A stretch of DNA of 64,000 bases from positions 310,937 to 374,936 of the forward strand of contig NZ_RCZH01000003.1 of assembly GCF_006438875.1 (NCBI RefSeq). Direction: 5' to 3'. Below, one piece after another: positions 43,916 through 54,400 of the stretch. The notes below the pieces were generated by a model. That model did not search any database, was not told where the DNA came from, and saw only the letters and a list, made by a program, of their open reading frames with translations. Made by a program: the position numbers and the translations under genes. The DNA comes from Flavobacterium pectinovorum (GTDB taxonomy: Bacteria > Bacteroidota > Bacteroidia > Flavobacteriales > Flavobacteriaceae). Position 1 is the stretch's first letter. Every line of letters begins with the position of its first letter.

Positions 43916-44971
43916 GTGGACCGTCCAATACAAACGGAATTGGTGAAATCCGGTACAACAGCCGGTATAGATTTTACAGGATCAAGACGTAAGTTCATTA
44001 AACAATCAGGATTGGGAATAGTAGCTTTTACTTTTCCATTTCCACTTAAAGAATTTCATATGAATACAGATAGTAAAAAATTTGATGTCATTATTATTGG
44101 AGGAAGCTACTCAGGCTTAGCCGCGGCAATGGCACTAGGAAGGGCATTAAAACATGTTTTGATTATTGATAGCGGCCAGCCCTGCAATGCACAGACGCCA
44201 TATTCCCATAATTTCCTAACCCAGGATGGAAACACACCTGCAGCAATCGCTAGTCTGGGAAAACAGCAGGTAGAAAAGTACGATAATGTAAAATTCCTTA
44301 ACGGTTTTGCTTCTAAAGGAAAAAAAAATGATAAAGGTTTCGAAATACTAATGGAAACTGGAGAAACTTTTGAGGCTTTAAAATTAATTTTTGCCACGGG
44401 CATAAAAGATGTAATGCCACAAATTGAAGGGTTTTCAGAATGCTGGGGAATTTCTGTATTACACTGCCCGTATTGTCATGGTTATGAAGTGCGCAATACA
44501 AGGACGGGGATTTTGGGAAATGGTGATTATGCATTTGAATTAGCGAAGATGATTTCAAACTGGACTTCAGCTTTAACGATCTATACCAATGGTGTATCTA
44601 CGATAACAAACGAACAGCTTGCCAGGCTGAAAAGTCATAATATTACTATTGTTGAAAAGGAAATCAAGAAATTAGAACATATTGAGGGGCATATCCAAAA
44701 TATTGTATTTAGAGATGGCACAAAATCGCTGCTGAATACTATGTATTCCCCAAGGCCTTTTATACAGCGCTGCACTATACCTGAATCGCTTGGATGTGCT
44801 ATTACTGAGGATGGTTACATTAAGATCAATTCTTTTCAGGAAACGACAATTGAAGGTATTTATGCTTCCGGTGACAATACCTCGCGGGTTAGAACGGTTG
44901 CCAATGCAGTTGCAATGGGAACTGCCGCCGGAATGGCAGCAAGTAAAAAGTTGATATTGGAACAATTTTAA
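43916..44971 (+). CDS. Thioredoxin-reductase-like FAD/NAD(P)-dependent oxidoreductase
   Basis: 351 residues if the GTG at 43916 is used; an ATG at 44060 would give 303 residues and start MNTDSKKFDVIIIGGSYSGL, the standard FAD-binding Rossmann start. The longer form has GSRRKFIKQSGLGIVAFTFP, a Tat-like twin-arginine pattern, which would send a flavoprotein to the periplasm. The body has CPYCHGYEVRN (redox-type CxxC) and a C-terminal GIYASGDNTSRVRTVANAVA. Members reduce a disulfide or oxidise thiols in small molecules. It follows the membrane-protein gene by 3 bp and is a putative AraC target. Confidence 0.85.
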   Translation: MDRPIQTELVKSGTTAGIDFTGSRRKFIKQSGLGIVAFTFPFPLKEFHMNTDSKKFDVIIIGGSYSGLAAAMALGRALKHVLIIDSGQPCNAQTPYSHNFLTQDGNTPAAIASLGKQQVEKYDNVKFLNGFASKGKKNDKGFEILMETGETFEALKLIFATGIKDVMPQIEGFSECWGISVLHCPYCHGYEVRNTRTGILGNGDYAFELAKMISNWTSALTIYTNGVSTITNEQLARLKSHNITIVEKEIKKLEHIEGHIQNIVFRDGTKSLLNTMYSPRPFIQRCTIPESLGCAITEDGYIKINSFQETTIEGIYASGDNTSRVRTVANAVAMGTAAGMAASKKLILEQF

Positions 44972-45017
44972 AGTTTATAATCTTAATAGTTAAAGAATGA
45001 TACATTATCTGAATTCT

Positions 45018-45046
45018 GTCCTATCCAACTTACTTTATGTCCTAAC
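45018..45046 (+). promoter_or_regulatory. Candidate AraC-type operator, promoter 2
   Basis: Half-sites GTCCTATC (45018-45025) and GTCCTAAC (45039-45046), again 21 bp apart, separated by CAACTTACTTTAT. It aligns gap-free with 43597-43625, including AACTT in the spacer. Confidence 0.6.
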
Positions 45047-45066
45047 ACATTGAAAACATCCTAATA

Positions 45067-45074
45067 TATCTTTG
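45067..45074 (+). promoter_or_regulatory. -7 box of the SDR gene
   Basis: TATCTTTG fits TAnnTTTG, 20 bp after the second operator half-site, as at promoter 1, and 40 bp before the SDR start codon. Confidence 0.6.
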
Positions 45075-45114
45075 TCAAAGAAAAAAAAACAAAAAATATT
45101 TAAAATTCACAATT

Positions 45115-45708
45115 ATGAAAATTATTATAGTAGGTGCAAGCGGCACTATGGGAACACATTTAGTAAAAGCTCTCAGAGAAGAGCATGAAGTGATCACAGT
45201 GGCATCTAAAGGATGTGACATCGATGCCGATATTACTTCAACAGAATCAATTGAAAACCTCTTCAGGCAGACGGGTTCATTTGATGCCTTAATTTCAACG
45301 GCAGGTCCAACATTTGTAGGTCCATGGAGCAAATTAAATGACACAACATTCAGAAATGGAGTGGAAGGAAAAATGATGGGACAGATAAATCTGGTGTTGA
45401 TAGGTCAGAATTATATTAACCCAAAAGGCTCATTTACTTTAATTACCGGTGCTTTAACATATGAGCCACAGGTAAACTTTGCCAACGCTTCAGCTGCTAA
45501 CGGTGCTGTAGAAGGCTTTGTTCGTGCAGCGGCAATTGAACTGGAAAACGGGATTCGTATTAATGCAGTGAGCCCGACAGTTATTGAAGATTCACCACAG
45601 TATTTCCCATACTTTCCGGGAGAAATCCCCACAACAATGAGACAGTTGGAATTTATGTTTCGTAAAAGCTTGTTTGGTAAGATAACAGGTCATATCATTA
45701 GACCTTAA
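45115..45708 (+). CDS. Short-chain dehydrogenase/reductase-like protein, short form
   Basis: 197 residues. Rossmann start MKIIIVGASGTMGTHLVKAL (G-x-S-G-x-M-G), a later Asp-rich CDIDADITSTESIENLF and LISTAGPTFVGPW (NAG-equivalent TAG). The active-site stretch reads LITGALTYEPQVNFANASAANGAVEGF: the usual YxxxK is absent, replaced by A-N-G-A, as in a short SDR subgroup with unclear chemistry. AVSPTVIEDSPQYFPYFPGE follows. Under the same proposed AraC operator as the FAD oxidoreductase, so the two probably act in one redox pathway. Confidence 0.85.
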   Translation: MKIIIVGASGTMGTHLVKALREEHEVITVASKGCDIDADITSTESIENLFRQTGSFDALISTAGPTFVGPWSKLNDTTFRNGVEGKMMGQINLVLIGQNYINPKGSFTLITGALTYEPQVNFANASAANGAVEGFVRAAAIELENGIRINAVSPTVIEDSPQYFPYFPGEIPTTMRQLEFMFRKSLFGKITGHIIRP

Positions 45709-45731
45709 AGCAAGTGCAGCAGCTGCCTTCG

Positions 45732-45757
45732 GGTCATTATATTCACGTATAATGACC
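45732..45757 (+). terminator. Perfect hairpin after the SDR gene
   Basis: GGTCATTATA (45732-45741) pairs perfectly with TATAATGACC (45748-45757) around TTCACG, 24 bp after the stop. No T-run follows, so it may be a weak terminator, a 3' stabilising hairpin or an operator. Confidence 0.45.
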
Positions 45758-45881
45758 TAGGCTGAAAGGCAAGTTTAGGTTTCAATCTTCAAAATCAAAA
45801 ATAATCCCATTAAAAAATAATCATCTATTTTATCTAAAAATGCGTAGTGAAAAATAGAGTTAATTGTGATATACAGTTTCG

Positions 45882-45960
45882 AACCTAAACCTGTTAGAGC
45901 TTTATTTTATTGAACTTCTAGTTTTTCAAAATACAGTGCACCACGATTCTGCCACAAAAC
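45882..45960 (+). repeat. 79-bp att-like element, copy 2 (left edge of metal island)
   Basis: Begins AACCTAAACCTGTTAG and ends CCACGATTCTGCCACAAAAC. It aligns without gaps to 57009-57087 at 55 of 79 positions by hand count, with the last 16 bases identical. Same orientation as that copy; together they bracket the 46.4-56.3 kb efflux genes. Confidence 0.65.
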
Positions 45961-46384
45961 CCAAAGTATTAAATTTTAGTGATGGTAATTACTAAATGTG
46001 GTCTTAAAATTTTATAGACAATTTATTATAATTTTTTTATTGCGAGTATGAAAATCTAGTTACAATTATTTTACTGGTGGAGAAAGAGGGTCCAATGCCT
46101 TTATGAAATCCAAGTTAATCTAAGGATGACAATATATGATTTAAGTAAGGGACACATATAGGGTCACTTAATAAATTAATACAAGTCCAATGATAAGAAA
46201 TAAACAGTTGTTTTAGTAATTATCGATTCACAAAACAAGTACATAAATATTTACTGGAGTATAGATTCTTAGTTAAAAATAGACATAAAGAAAATAAATT
46301 TTACTATTTAATCCCAAGATTTCAAACTTCTGAATGAGATATCGAAGGTATAAAGGAACGATTCGGGAGTACCTCTTTGTTGCC
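45961..46384. other. Intergenic region inside the island's left edge
   Basis: About 420 bp of AT-rich, stop-rich DNA between the 79-bp element and the end of the adaptor gene. No gene or RNA structure recognised. Confidence 0.4.
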
Positions 46385-47509
46385 TTACTCTTCAATATTT
46401 TTCATTTTCATCAATAAAGAATAGGCTCCCTTAGTAACAATAGCTTTATTTTTAAAATCGTTTGAAACAATTTCAGTGAATCCATTTTCTGAATTTCCCG
46501 TTAAAACTTCTTTCATTTCAAATTGTTTATTTCCTTTGTCGATAAAAACGAAATCTTTATTTTCAAAATTTACAATGGCATCAGAAGGTAAAACATTGGA
46601 TTGTTGGCTCTTGAGCTCAATCACTGCATTCATATACATTCCTGGTAAAAGTGTTTTATCATATTTTATGAAGTGACAGTGCATTTCTGTGCTTCTATTT
46701 TGGGAAAAATCCTTACCAATTAGTATGATCTTGCATTCATATTTTTTATCAGGATTTGTGTTGGTGTAGGCCAATAAGGATTGGCCAATAGCTAGTTTAT
46801 TGATGTCCTTTTCAAAAACGGTTAACGCCAGATGTATATCAGATGGATTTACTATTTCGAATAAAATATCGCTTGGCGTGACATATTTACCTGTATTTAC
46901 ATTTACTTTGGATACGTAACCGCTTATTGGAGAACACACATTAATGCTTTTTGAGATTGTTTTCGCAGATATATTGTTTGGGTTTATTCCTGCAAATTTT
47001 AATTTTTCTCCATAGGACTGCACCATTACCAATAAAGAATTGTACTCTGTTTGTGCTTGCTGATATACCTTATCACTGCTGGCTTTACTCTGGTTAAGTT
47101 CTTTTTGTCTTTCGAATTCAGCCTTAGCATAACCTATTTTAGCTTTGGCTAATAAATAATCTTCTTGCAGTTGGATGTATTGCTGATCCTCTACAACACA
47201 TAAAACCTGTCCTTTAGTTACATACATCCCTTCTAAAAGCCTGGTGCTTTTTAAATAGCCCCCCATTGGAACACTGACAGAAACTAAATTTTGAGGGGGA
47301 ACATCAATTTTTCCGTTTAATTTTAGTGTTTCTGAAATTTCTCTTTGCTGAATTTTTCCAGTTTGAATACCTGCATTTTTTATCTGCGTTTCTGTAAGGG
47401 TTGTTACGTTTTCTACTGTATTTGCCTCACTGGTATTCTCTTGTTTCTCTTTGCTGTTGCATGATACTAATACTAAAGATAGAACAGACATTATTATTTT
47501 ATTTCTCAT
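46385..47509 (-). CDS. RND periplasmic adaptor (CusB/CzcB-like), lipoprotein
   Basis: 374 residues. Lipobox VLSLVLVSC (Cys about 17), Ser/Glu-rich linker, then lipoyl half-motif LVSVSVPMGGYLKSTRLLEG and its partner INVCSPISGYVSKVNVNTGK flanking an alpha-hairpin (residues 120-180: LAKAKIGYAKAEFERQKELN). The beta-barrel domain has DIHLALTVFEKDINKLAIGQ and the end LLPGMYMNAVIELKSQQSN, as in heavy-metal adaptors. It is the natural partner of the CzcA-OMF fusion at 51486-55817 but is separated from it by two exporter genes. Last gene of the minus-strand cluster. Confidence 0.9.
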   Translation of the reverse strand: MRNKIIMSVLSLVLVSCNSKEKQENTSEANTVENVTTLTETQIKNAGIQTGKIQQREISETLKLNGKIDVPPQNLVSVSVPMGGYLKSTRLLEGMYVTKGQVLCVVEDQQYIQLQEDYLLAKAKIGYAKAEFERQKELNQSKASSDKVYQQAQTEYNSLLVMVQSYGEKLKFAGINPNNISAKTISKSINVCSPISGYVSKVNVNTGKYVTPSDILFEIVNPSDIHLALTVFEKDINKLAIGQSLLAYTNTNPDKKYECKIILIGKDFSQNRSTEMHCHFIKYDKTLLPGMYMNAVIELKSQQSNVLPSDAIVNFENKDFVFIDKGNKQFEMKEVLTGNSENGFTEIVSNDFKNKAIVTKGAYSLLMKMKNIEE

Positions 47510-47621
47510 TATATGAATCTTTATTTATAAATATTTATTTTTTATTTTTTTGACTGATTGTTTTATATTTGTAAAGCTTCTTTTGATAAAGCACAAATAT
47601 TAAGCATTCAATAAAAATATA

Positions 47622-49481
47622 TTATTGATACCCCATTGCTTGTAATTGAAACAGCTCGGCATATTTTCCATTTTGTTGTATTAATTCCTCATGGCTTCCT
47701 ATTTCCAGAATCTCACCTTTATCTAACACTAAAATGCGATTGGCCATACGAACAGTTGAGAACCTATGCGAAATAAGAACAGAAGTTTTTCCTTTGGTTA
47801 GCTCTACAAAACGTTGAAAAACCTCATGCTCCGCTTTTGCATCCAGTGAAGCTGTAGGCTCATCCAAAATCATTAATTGGGCATCTCTCATATAGGCTCT
47901 TGCCAAAGCAATTTTCTGCCATTGCCCACCGGATAATTCCACTCCTTCATTAAAACGTCGTCCTAATTGCTGTTTATAATTATTTTGAAATCCTTCAATA
48001 AATAGATTTGCCAGACTTTGCTCGGCAGCACTTTTAATTAAGGTATCGTTTTCTTTTTCAGTGATATTTCCTGTTGCAATATTTTGGGAAATTGTCATTT
48101 GATAGCGAAGATAATCCTGAAAAATGATTCCAATCTGCATTCTTAGATCGTTAATATCATATTCCCCTAATTCGTAGCCATCTAATAAAATTCTACCCTC
48201 GGTAGGCTCATATAATCGGGCTAATAACTTGACAAGTGTTGTTTTTCCTGCGCCATTTTCTCCTACCAGGGCTAGTTTCTCTCCAACATTCAGCGTGAAG
48301 TTTAAATTGCGGTTTGCCCATTTCTCTGAATTGATGTATTTGTATCCAACATTTTCAAATGTAAAGCCCTGTTGTATTGGATTAGGAAAGGGTCTTTGCT
48401 TTGAAGAGGGTATAATTTGCGATTTTATTTGAAAAAACTCAAAGAAGTCACTTAAATAGATTGCACCTTGCGAAACACTTGTGAAACGATTTAAAATACC
48501 TTCTAATAATGTTCTTAGTTGTCTGAAAGAGCCTGCAAGAAATGTAAGTTCACCAATGGTTATTTTTCCATTAACGGCCTTGTAAATTATAAAAACATAA
48601 GCAAGGTAATACCCCGCAGTTCCAAGCATTGAAAATAGACTGCCCCACATGGAACGTTTGATGATTAAAATACGATTAGTCTGGTAAAATTTATTGGACA
48701 ATTCAACAAAACGATTGATTATAAAACCGGATAAATTAAAAATCTTTACCTCTTTAGCCGTTTCATCACTAGCACCTAAAAATCGTACATAATCTAACTC
48801 CCTTCTCTCTGGTGTCTGTCTTCTGTTAAGACTATAACTTTGATCATTAAAATAAGTTTCACCAAGAAAAGCAGGAATGATCGCTATTAATAATATGATA
48901 ATAAGCCAAGGATTAAACACCATCAAACCAGTAGCTAAAAACCCCATTGTAATAATATCCTGCAATTGACTCAGCACTTGCGAAAGTAAAACGGTACGTC
49001 CTACGGTTTGTTGTCTTGCCCTTTCCATTTTATCATAAAAAACGGAATTCTCAAATTGCTCAAGATCTAATGTTGCGGCATGTTCAATTATTTTTACAGA
49101 AGTATGATTTGAAAATAAATCCCCAAGTAAACTATCCATCAATGTGATGGATCTGTTTAATATATCTGATAAAATAGCCAGACCAAATTCAATAAGTACT
49201 AACTTCCATAAAAGATTTGATGATATACTCTGCTTACTCATGCTAATTATAACCACATGATCTATAATAAGCTTACCAACGTATAAAATTGCAAGGGGCA
49301 TTGCCGATTTTAAAATACGAAGTACAGCATTTGCAATAGTCAATGATTGACTTGTTTGCCAAACCAGTTTAAAAAACTTAGGTAGGTTTCGTAGTGCAGA
49401 CAATCTTTGTTTAAAACTCAATTGCTCGTTTGCTGCTTTTGTTTTTTGCTCAGTTTTAAAAAGCTTGTTCCAAATGTTCAT
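47622..49481 (-). CDS. ABC exporter (fused membrane and ATPase domains)
   Basis: 619 residues: six-helix transmembrane domain (residues 30-350) then a nucleotide-binding domain. Walker A is VGENGAGKTTLVKLLARLYE, Q loop IGIIFQDYLRYQ, signature LSGGQWQKIALARAYM, Walker B QLMILDEPTASLD and the switch VLISHRFSTV. A long linker precedes it. It acts as a homodimer or with a partner. Placement between the P1B-ATPase and the adaptor gene is unusual for a metal island; the substrate (metal chelate, lipid or drug) cannot be inferred. Confidence 0.92.
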   Translation of the reverse strand: MNIWNKLFKTEQKTKAANEQLSFKQRLSALRNLPKFFKLVWQTSQSLTIANAVLRILKSAMPLAILYVGKLIIDHVVIISMSKQSISSNLLWKLVLIEFGLAILSDILNRSITLMDSLLGDLFSNHTSVKIIEHAATLDLEQFENSVFYDKMERARQQTVGRTVLLSQVLSQLQDIITMGFLATGLMVFNPWLIIILLIAIIPAFLGETYFNDQSYSLNRRQTPERRELDYVRFLGASDETAKEVKIFNLSGFIINRFVELSNKFYQTNRILIIKRSMWGSLFSMLGTAGYYLAYVFIIYKAVNGKITIGELTFLAGSFRQLRTLLEGILNRFTSVSQGAIYLSDFFEFFQIKSQIIPSSKQRPFPNPIQQGFTFENVGYKYINSEKWANRNLNFTLNVGEKLALVGENGAGKTTLVKLLARLYEPTEGRILLDGYELGEYDINDLRMQIGIIFQDYLRYQMTISQNIATGNITEKENDTLIKSAAEQSLANLFIEGFQNNYKQQLGRRFNEGVELSGGQWQKIALARAYMRDAQLMILDEPTASLDAKAEHEVFQRFVELTKGKTSVLISHRFSTVRMANRILVLDKGEILEIGSHEELIQQNGKYAELFQLQAMGYQ

Positions 49482-49569
49482 TTCTGATTTTTAATACGTT
49501 AAAATAATAATGCATTAGTAATGATTTTAATTTTGCGCTCTTTCCTTTTTTTAATTAGAAGAACTATAA

Positions 49570-51480
49570 TTATCTTAATAAGCGTAAGCCACTCAATATT
49601 ACTAGTACCGTACTGCCCTCATGTCCTATTACTCCTTCGGGCAGATTAATTATACCTCCCAAAAAATTCATAGTAACCAGAGTTAGGGCAACACCAATGG
49701 CAAAAACAATATTTTGTTTCACAACACGGTTTGTACGTTTTCCAAGTGAAATGGCAAATGGGATATTTTCAATATTATCAGACATTAAAATAATATCTGC
49801 TGTTTCCATCGCTACATCAGTACCTGCACCACCCATTGCAATACCTACTGAAGCGCTGGCTAAAGCTGGAGCATCATTAACTCCATCGCCCACCATTGCT
49901 GTTTTGCCATATTTACTTTCCAGCTTTTTTATTGCTCCTACTTTTTGTTCGGGCAAAAGTTCGGTATATATTTCATCAATTCCGGTCTGTTTTCCAACTG
50001 CATTACCGGTTGTTTTACTGTCTCCAGTTAGCAAAGCTACTTTTATACCCATCGCTTTTAATTCATCGATTACTTTTTTAGCTTCCGGGCGAATAGTATC
50101 CACTATAGAAAGTAATCCTATAAGCTTTTGATTTACTGCAACAAAAATCACAGTTTTACCTTGATTTTCTAATTCATCTGCCTTCTCTAAATGATCTTTC
50201 AAAAGAGAAATGTCATCCAATATATCCACTTTACCAATTCTGTATGATATACCATCCAATGATCCATGAACTCCCAGACCATGAATTGCTTGTAATTCCT
50301 TTGGTCTTTTCAGTGCAACATTTCTCTCCTTGGCCGCTTGAACTATTGCCTTAGCAATTGGATGTTGAGAAAGAGTTTCAATAGAGGCCGCTACTTGCAG
50401 CAATTCTATTTCTGTAGTATTTTGAAGCGGAACAATATCCATCACTTTGGGCTTACCACTGGTAAGGGTTCCTGTTTTGTCAAAAGCAACCACTTTTATA
50501 TCAGCAATGTTTTCAAGATGAACCCCTCCTTTGAATAAAACACCTTTTCTGGCAGCGTTTGATATTGCCGATAAAGTTGCTGGCATAATGGAAGACACTA
50601 ATGCACAGGGTGAAGCCACTACCAGGAAAATCATGGCACGATAAATAGTTTCGCTCCATGTCCAGGAAAAAATATAATGTGGTAAAGTCATTAGTACCAA
50701 TGCACTTATGATAACAAATTTTGCGTAAATTCCTTCAAATCGTTCTACAAAAAGTTGAATAGGTGGTTTTTCTTTTTGAGCTTCATGCACGAGATGAATA
50801 ATTTTTGCCAACATTGTATCTTCTGCTGATTTGGTTACTTCAATTTGCAAAGCTCCCTGTCCGTTGATCGTTCCTGAAAAAACTACATCATTGTTTTTCT
50901 TATCTACTGGGATAGCTTCCCCGGTTATAGAAGCTTGATTAATTGCAGAATATCCTTCAATAATAATACCATCAGCAGCAATACGGTCACCCGGTCTTAC
51001 GATAATAACATCTCCTTTTTTGAGTTGTTCTACTTTTACTGTTCTCTCTGCTCCATCTTCGAAAAGTACTGCTTCTTCCGGACGCAGTTTCATAATCGAT
51101 TCAATGGCTTTATCTGTTCGCTCCATGGTGTAGCTTTCTAAAGCACCACTTAGAGAGAAAATAAAAATCAGGATTGCGCCATCCATCCAATATCCAATAG
51201 AAGCAGCACCAATTGCGGCTACTACCATTAATAAATCAACATCAAGCTGTTTTTCTTTAAAGAGTGTATCTAAACCTTCCTTGGCTTTTTGATAACCTCC
51301 AACTATATAGGCTAAAATATAAAGCGAGATTTCTGCAACACTAATTTCGCTCTTCCCTGCCCACCATGCAAGCCCTATAAATAAAAGACATAAACCCGTT
51401 ACTATGGCCTGTCCATGGCGCTCCCAATTAACAAAAGATAATTCTTCACTGACTTGAGTATATATTGCTGTTTCTTTCAT
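49570..51480 (-). CDS. P1B-4-type heavy-metal ATPase (Co/Zn/Cd-like)
   Basis: 636 residues without an N-terminal HMA domain. Transmembrane core, then the actuator motif SITGEAIP (TGE) and the P-type phosphorylation motif FDKTGTLTSGKPKV with D-K-T-G-T. The sixth helix has VVASPCALVSSIMPATLSA, SPC instead of CPC, and the last helices have VIGHEGSTVLVILSGLRLLR, the HEGS motif. The combination SPC plus HEG(G/S) and no HMA domain is the definition of subgroup P1B-4. GDGVNDAPALASASVGIAMG is the hinge. Exports Co, Zn or similar divalent metals from the cytosol. It starts 5 bp after the CzcA-OMF stop, so co-transcribed. Confidence 0.92.
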   Translation of the reverse strand: MKETAIYTQVSEELSFVNWERHGQAIVTGLCLLFIGLAWWAGKSEISVAEISLYILAYIVGGYQKAKEGLDTLFKEKQLDVDLLMVVAAIGAASIGYWMDGAILIFIFSLSGALESYTMERTDKAIESIMKLRPEEAVLFEDGAERTVKVEQLKKGDVIIVRPGDRIAADGIIIEGYSAINQASITGEAIPVDKKNNDVVFSGTINGQGALQIEVTKSAEDTMLAKIIHLVHEAQKEKPPIQLFVERFEGIYAKFVIISALVLMTLPHYIFSWTWSETIYRAMIFLVVASPCALVSSIMPATLSAISNAARKGVLFKGGVHLENIADIKVVAFDKTGTLTSGKPKVMDIVPLQNTTEIELLQVAASIETLSQHPIAKAIVQAAKERNVALKRPKELQAIHGLGVHGSLDGISYRIGKVDILDDISLLKDHLEKADELENQGKTVIFVAVNQKLIGLLSIVDTIRPEAKKVIDELKAMGIKVALLTGDSKTTGNAVGKQTGIDEIYTELLPEQKVGAIKKLESKYGKTAMVGDGVNDAPALASASVGIAMGGAGTDVAMETADIILMSDNIENIPFAISLGKRTNRVVKQNIVFAIGVALTLVTMNFLGGIINLPEGVIGHEGSTVLVILSGLRLLR

Positions 51481-51485
51481 GATTT

Positions 51486-54400
51486 TTATATGTTAGTTAA
51501 TGAATGGAGTTCAATAACAGTTGTGTTCAATTCTCTAACTGCTTCAATATAGTTGCTCTGAATTTCAGTGTTTTGATTGGTAAGCATTACCCATTCTAAA
51601 TAGTTGATATCGCCATTGATAAATTTCTTATTGGCAGCATCGGTCACTAAAGCTACATTTTTTAGCGCTTGGGTTTCATAATAAAAAATAGTTTGTTGGT
51701 ATTTTTTATATTGCTGAAGCAATTCCTGGAAGCGATTTTGCAGTTTTAGCTTCTGATCGTTTAAATTATTCTCTCTAATTTGGGTGTTGACACCTAATGC
51801 TTTTTCTTTATTTTTTATAGCAGAATTAAACAGAGGCAGTGCCACGCCAAACTGGCCATAAACCCCATTATAACTATCTTGGAAAGCAGTATTGGTTTTG
51901 AAAGTCTGCCAATATACACCACCGATTAATTCAGGTAATTTTTTAGATTTTTCCAATGCAATTTCCGCTTTGTTACTATTGATCTCTTGTTCCTTTAGTT
52001 TTAGACTTGGGTGATTTTCAGTTGCATTTTCATTATTTTTTTCATCGAATGTCATTTTATACTTATCCCAAAGAGGACTAAAATCCTTATCTTCATTCAA
52101 TAAGTATTTGAATTGGATTTGACTCATTTTGTAATCACTTTGCAATTCCTGCAGCTGTATTTTTATTTGTCCGGATTGATTCTCAGCAGTAGATTTTTCC
52201 AGAATATTACTTTCTCCTTTGTTAAAACGTAGGGTCGATTTTCGTAAAAATTCGGAGTAAATACTATCATTTTTTTGCAGCAATCTTTCTTTTTCTTTCA
52301 GATACACCATTTCATAAAAGACAGTTGTAACTTGTCGGGTTATTTCTTTTTGCTGCAAGGCCTGGTTCCATTGACCTGTTTTGGCTTCTTCTATCAATAA
52401 CTTTTTCTGTCTTTTGTAAACTGTGGGAAATTTTATGTTTTGAGAAATCCCTATTTTTATATCGTTCATATTGGTATTAAACTGACCAAGCTCTCCAATA
52501 ATTCCTGTATTGGAAATATCATAGCCTGTGTGGCTCATTCTTTGTAAATATTCAGTATTCAGTTTTTCATTTTTAACTTTTAGATTGTTCTGTAATGCCA
52601 TTTCAATAGCTTTATCAATGGATATTTTTTCCTGTGCATTTACATTTTGAAAAGAAAAAAATAATGCTATTATTAATACTGTTATAAGTGGTTTTAGTCT
52701 TTTCGGTTTTTGTTTAATTCCTTTTTCGAACATGATGTATAAAATTGGTAAAACAAATAAAGTCAGAAATGTTGCAATAAGCAATCCGCCAATTACTACT
52801 GTTGCCAAGGGCTTTTGTACCTCTGCTCCCGAACCTGTACTTAGTGCCATTGGTAAGAAGCCCAAAGAAGCTACAAAGGCGGTCATTAGCACAGGTCGTA
52901 AACGTATTTTCGTTCCTTCCATTACGATTTTCTTCAGATCTGTTTCACCTGATTTTCTTATGCTGTTGAATTCGGCTATTAAAACCAATCCATTTAAAAC
53001 TGCCACACCAAATAAGGCAATGAAACCAACACCGGCACTAATACTAAAAGGCATTCCTCTTAATGCTAAAAAGAAAATACCTCCAATGGCAGAAAGCGGA
53101 ATAGCAGAATAAATTAGTAACCCTTGTTTAATAGATTTGAACGCAAAATACAACAGAATAAAAATTAACACCAATGAAACAGGAACAGCAATCATAAGAC
53201 GTGTTTTGGCTTCATTTAAATTTTCGAATGCTCCTCCATAAGTAGGATAATAGCCTGCTGGAAACTTTATTTTAGCCTCAACTTTGCCTTGAAGTTCTTT
53301 TACAATGCTCTGAACGTCGCGTCCACGGACATTAAAGCCAACAACAATCCTGCGTTTGGCATCTTCTCGTTGTATTTGATTGGGGCCTTGGGTTATATCA
53401 ACTTTTGCCAGTTGGGATAACGGTACCTGTGTTCCATTGGGGGTAGGGATTAGCAAATTTTGGACATCTGCCAGATCTTGACGTTTTTCTCCCGTGAGGC
53501 GGACAACCATGTCAAATCGTTTTTCTCCTTCGTACACAACACCTGTGCTTTGTCCTGCAAAAGCAGTATTAACAATTCGGTTGATGTCTTCAATATTCAA
53601 ATTATATTGCGCAATTGCAGCACGATTATAATCAATTACTACTTGTGGCATTCCGGTAACCGTTTCTACATACAGATCAGAAGTACCTTCAACGGTATTT
53701 ACAACTTTACCCAATTTATTAGCGTACAGAGCCAGTGTATCTAAATTTTCACCATATATTTTACAAACTACATCTTGTCTTGCGCCTGTCATCAGCTCAT
53801 TGAAACGCATTTGTACCGGATATTGAAAACCATATGAAACACCCGGCACGGCTTCGAGTTCTTTTGCCATTTTTTGTGAAAGTTCATTAAAAGTGGACGC
53901 AGATGTCCATTCACTTTTATCTTTCAAGATAACCATCATGTCACTTGCATCAATTGGCATTGGGTCGGTAGGGACTTCACTGCTTCCTGTTTTTCCAACT
54001 ATTTTTTCTACTTCCGGGAATTTATCCAACAATATTTTTGCCCCCTGAGAAATAGCTGTCATGGAAGTTTGCAGATTACTTCCTGGCAATACTCTGGTTT
54101 CTACCGCAAAATCACCTTCTTCAAGAGAGGGCATAAATTCTCCTCCCATAAAAGAAAGTGTGATTAATGCCAAGACAAATAATGATAACGTTATTCCAAT
54201 AATTGTTCTGGGTATTGCCAAGGCTTTACTTAGTAACGGCTGATAAAAATTTTCCAGTTTTTCCATCATTCGATCTGAAAGGTTTTTCTTGTGGCTTATG
54301 TTTTTGCTTAAAAACAAGGCGGTCATCATAGGAACATAAGTCAGAGACAGAATAAACGCACCGAATAAGGCAAAAGCGATAGTCTGGGCCATTGGAAGAA

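Noticed and set aside
45732..45757. Perfect 10-bp hairpin considered as an AraC operator
   Set aside because: It shows no GTCCTA half-sites and lies after, not before, a promoter; kept only as a hairpin or possible terminator.
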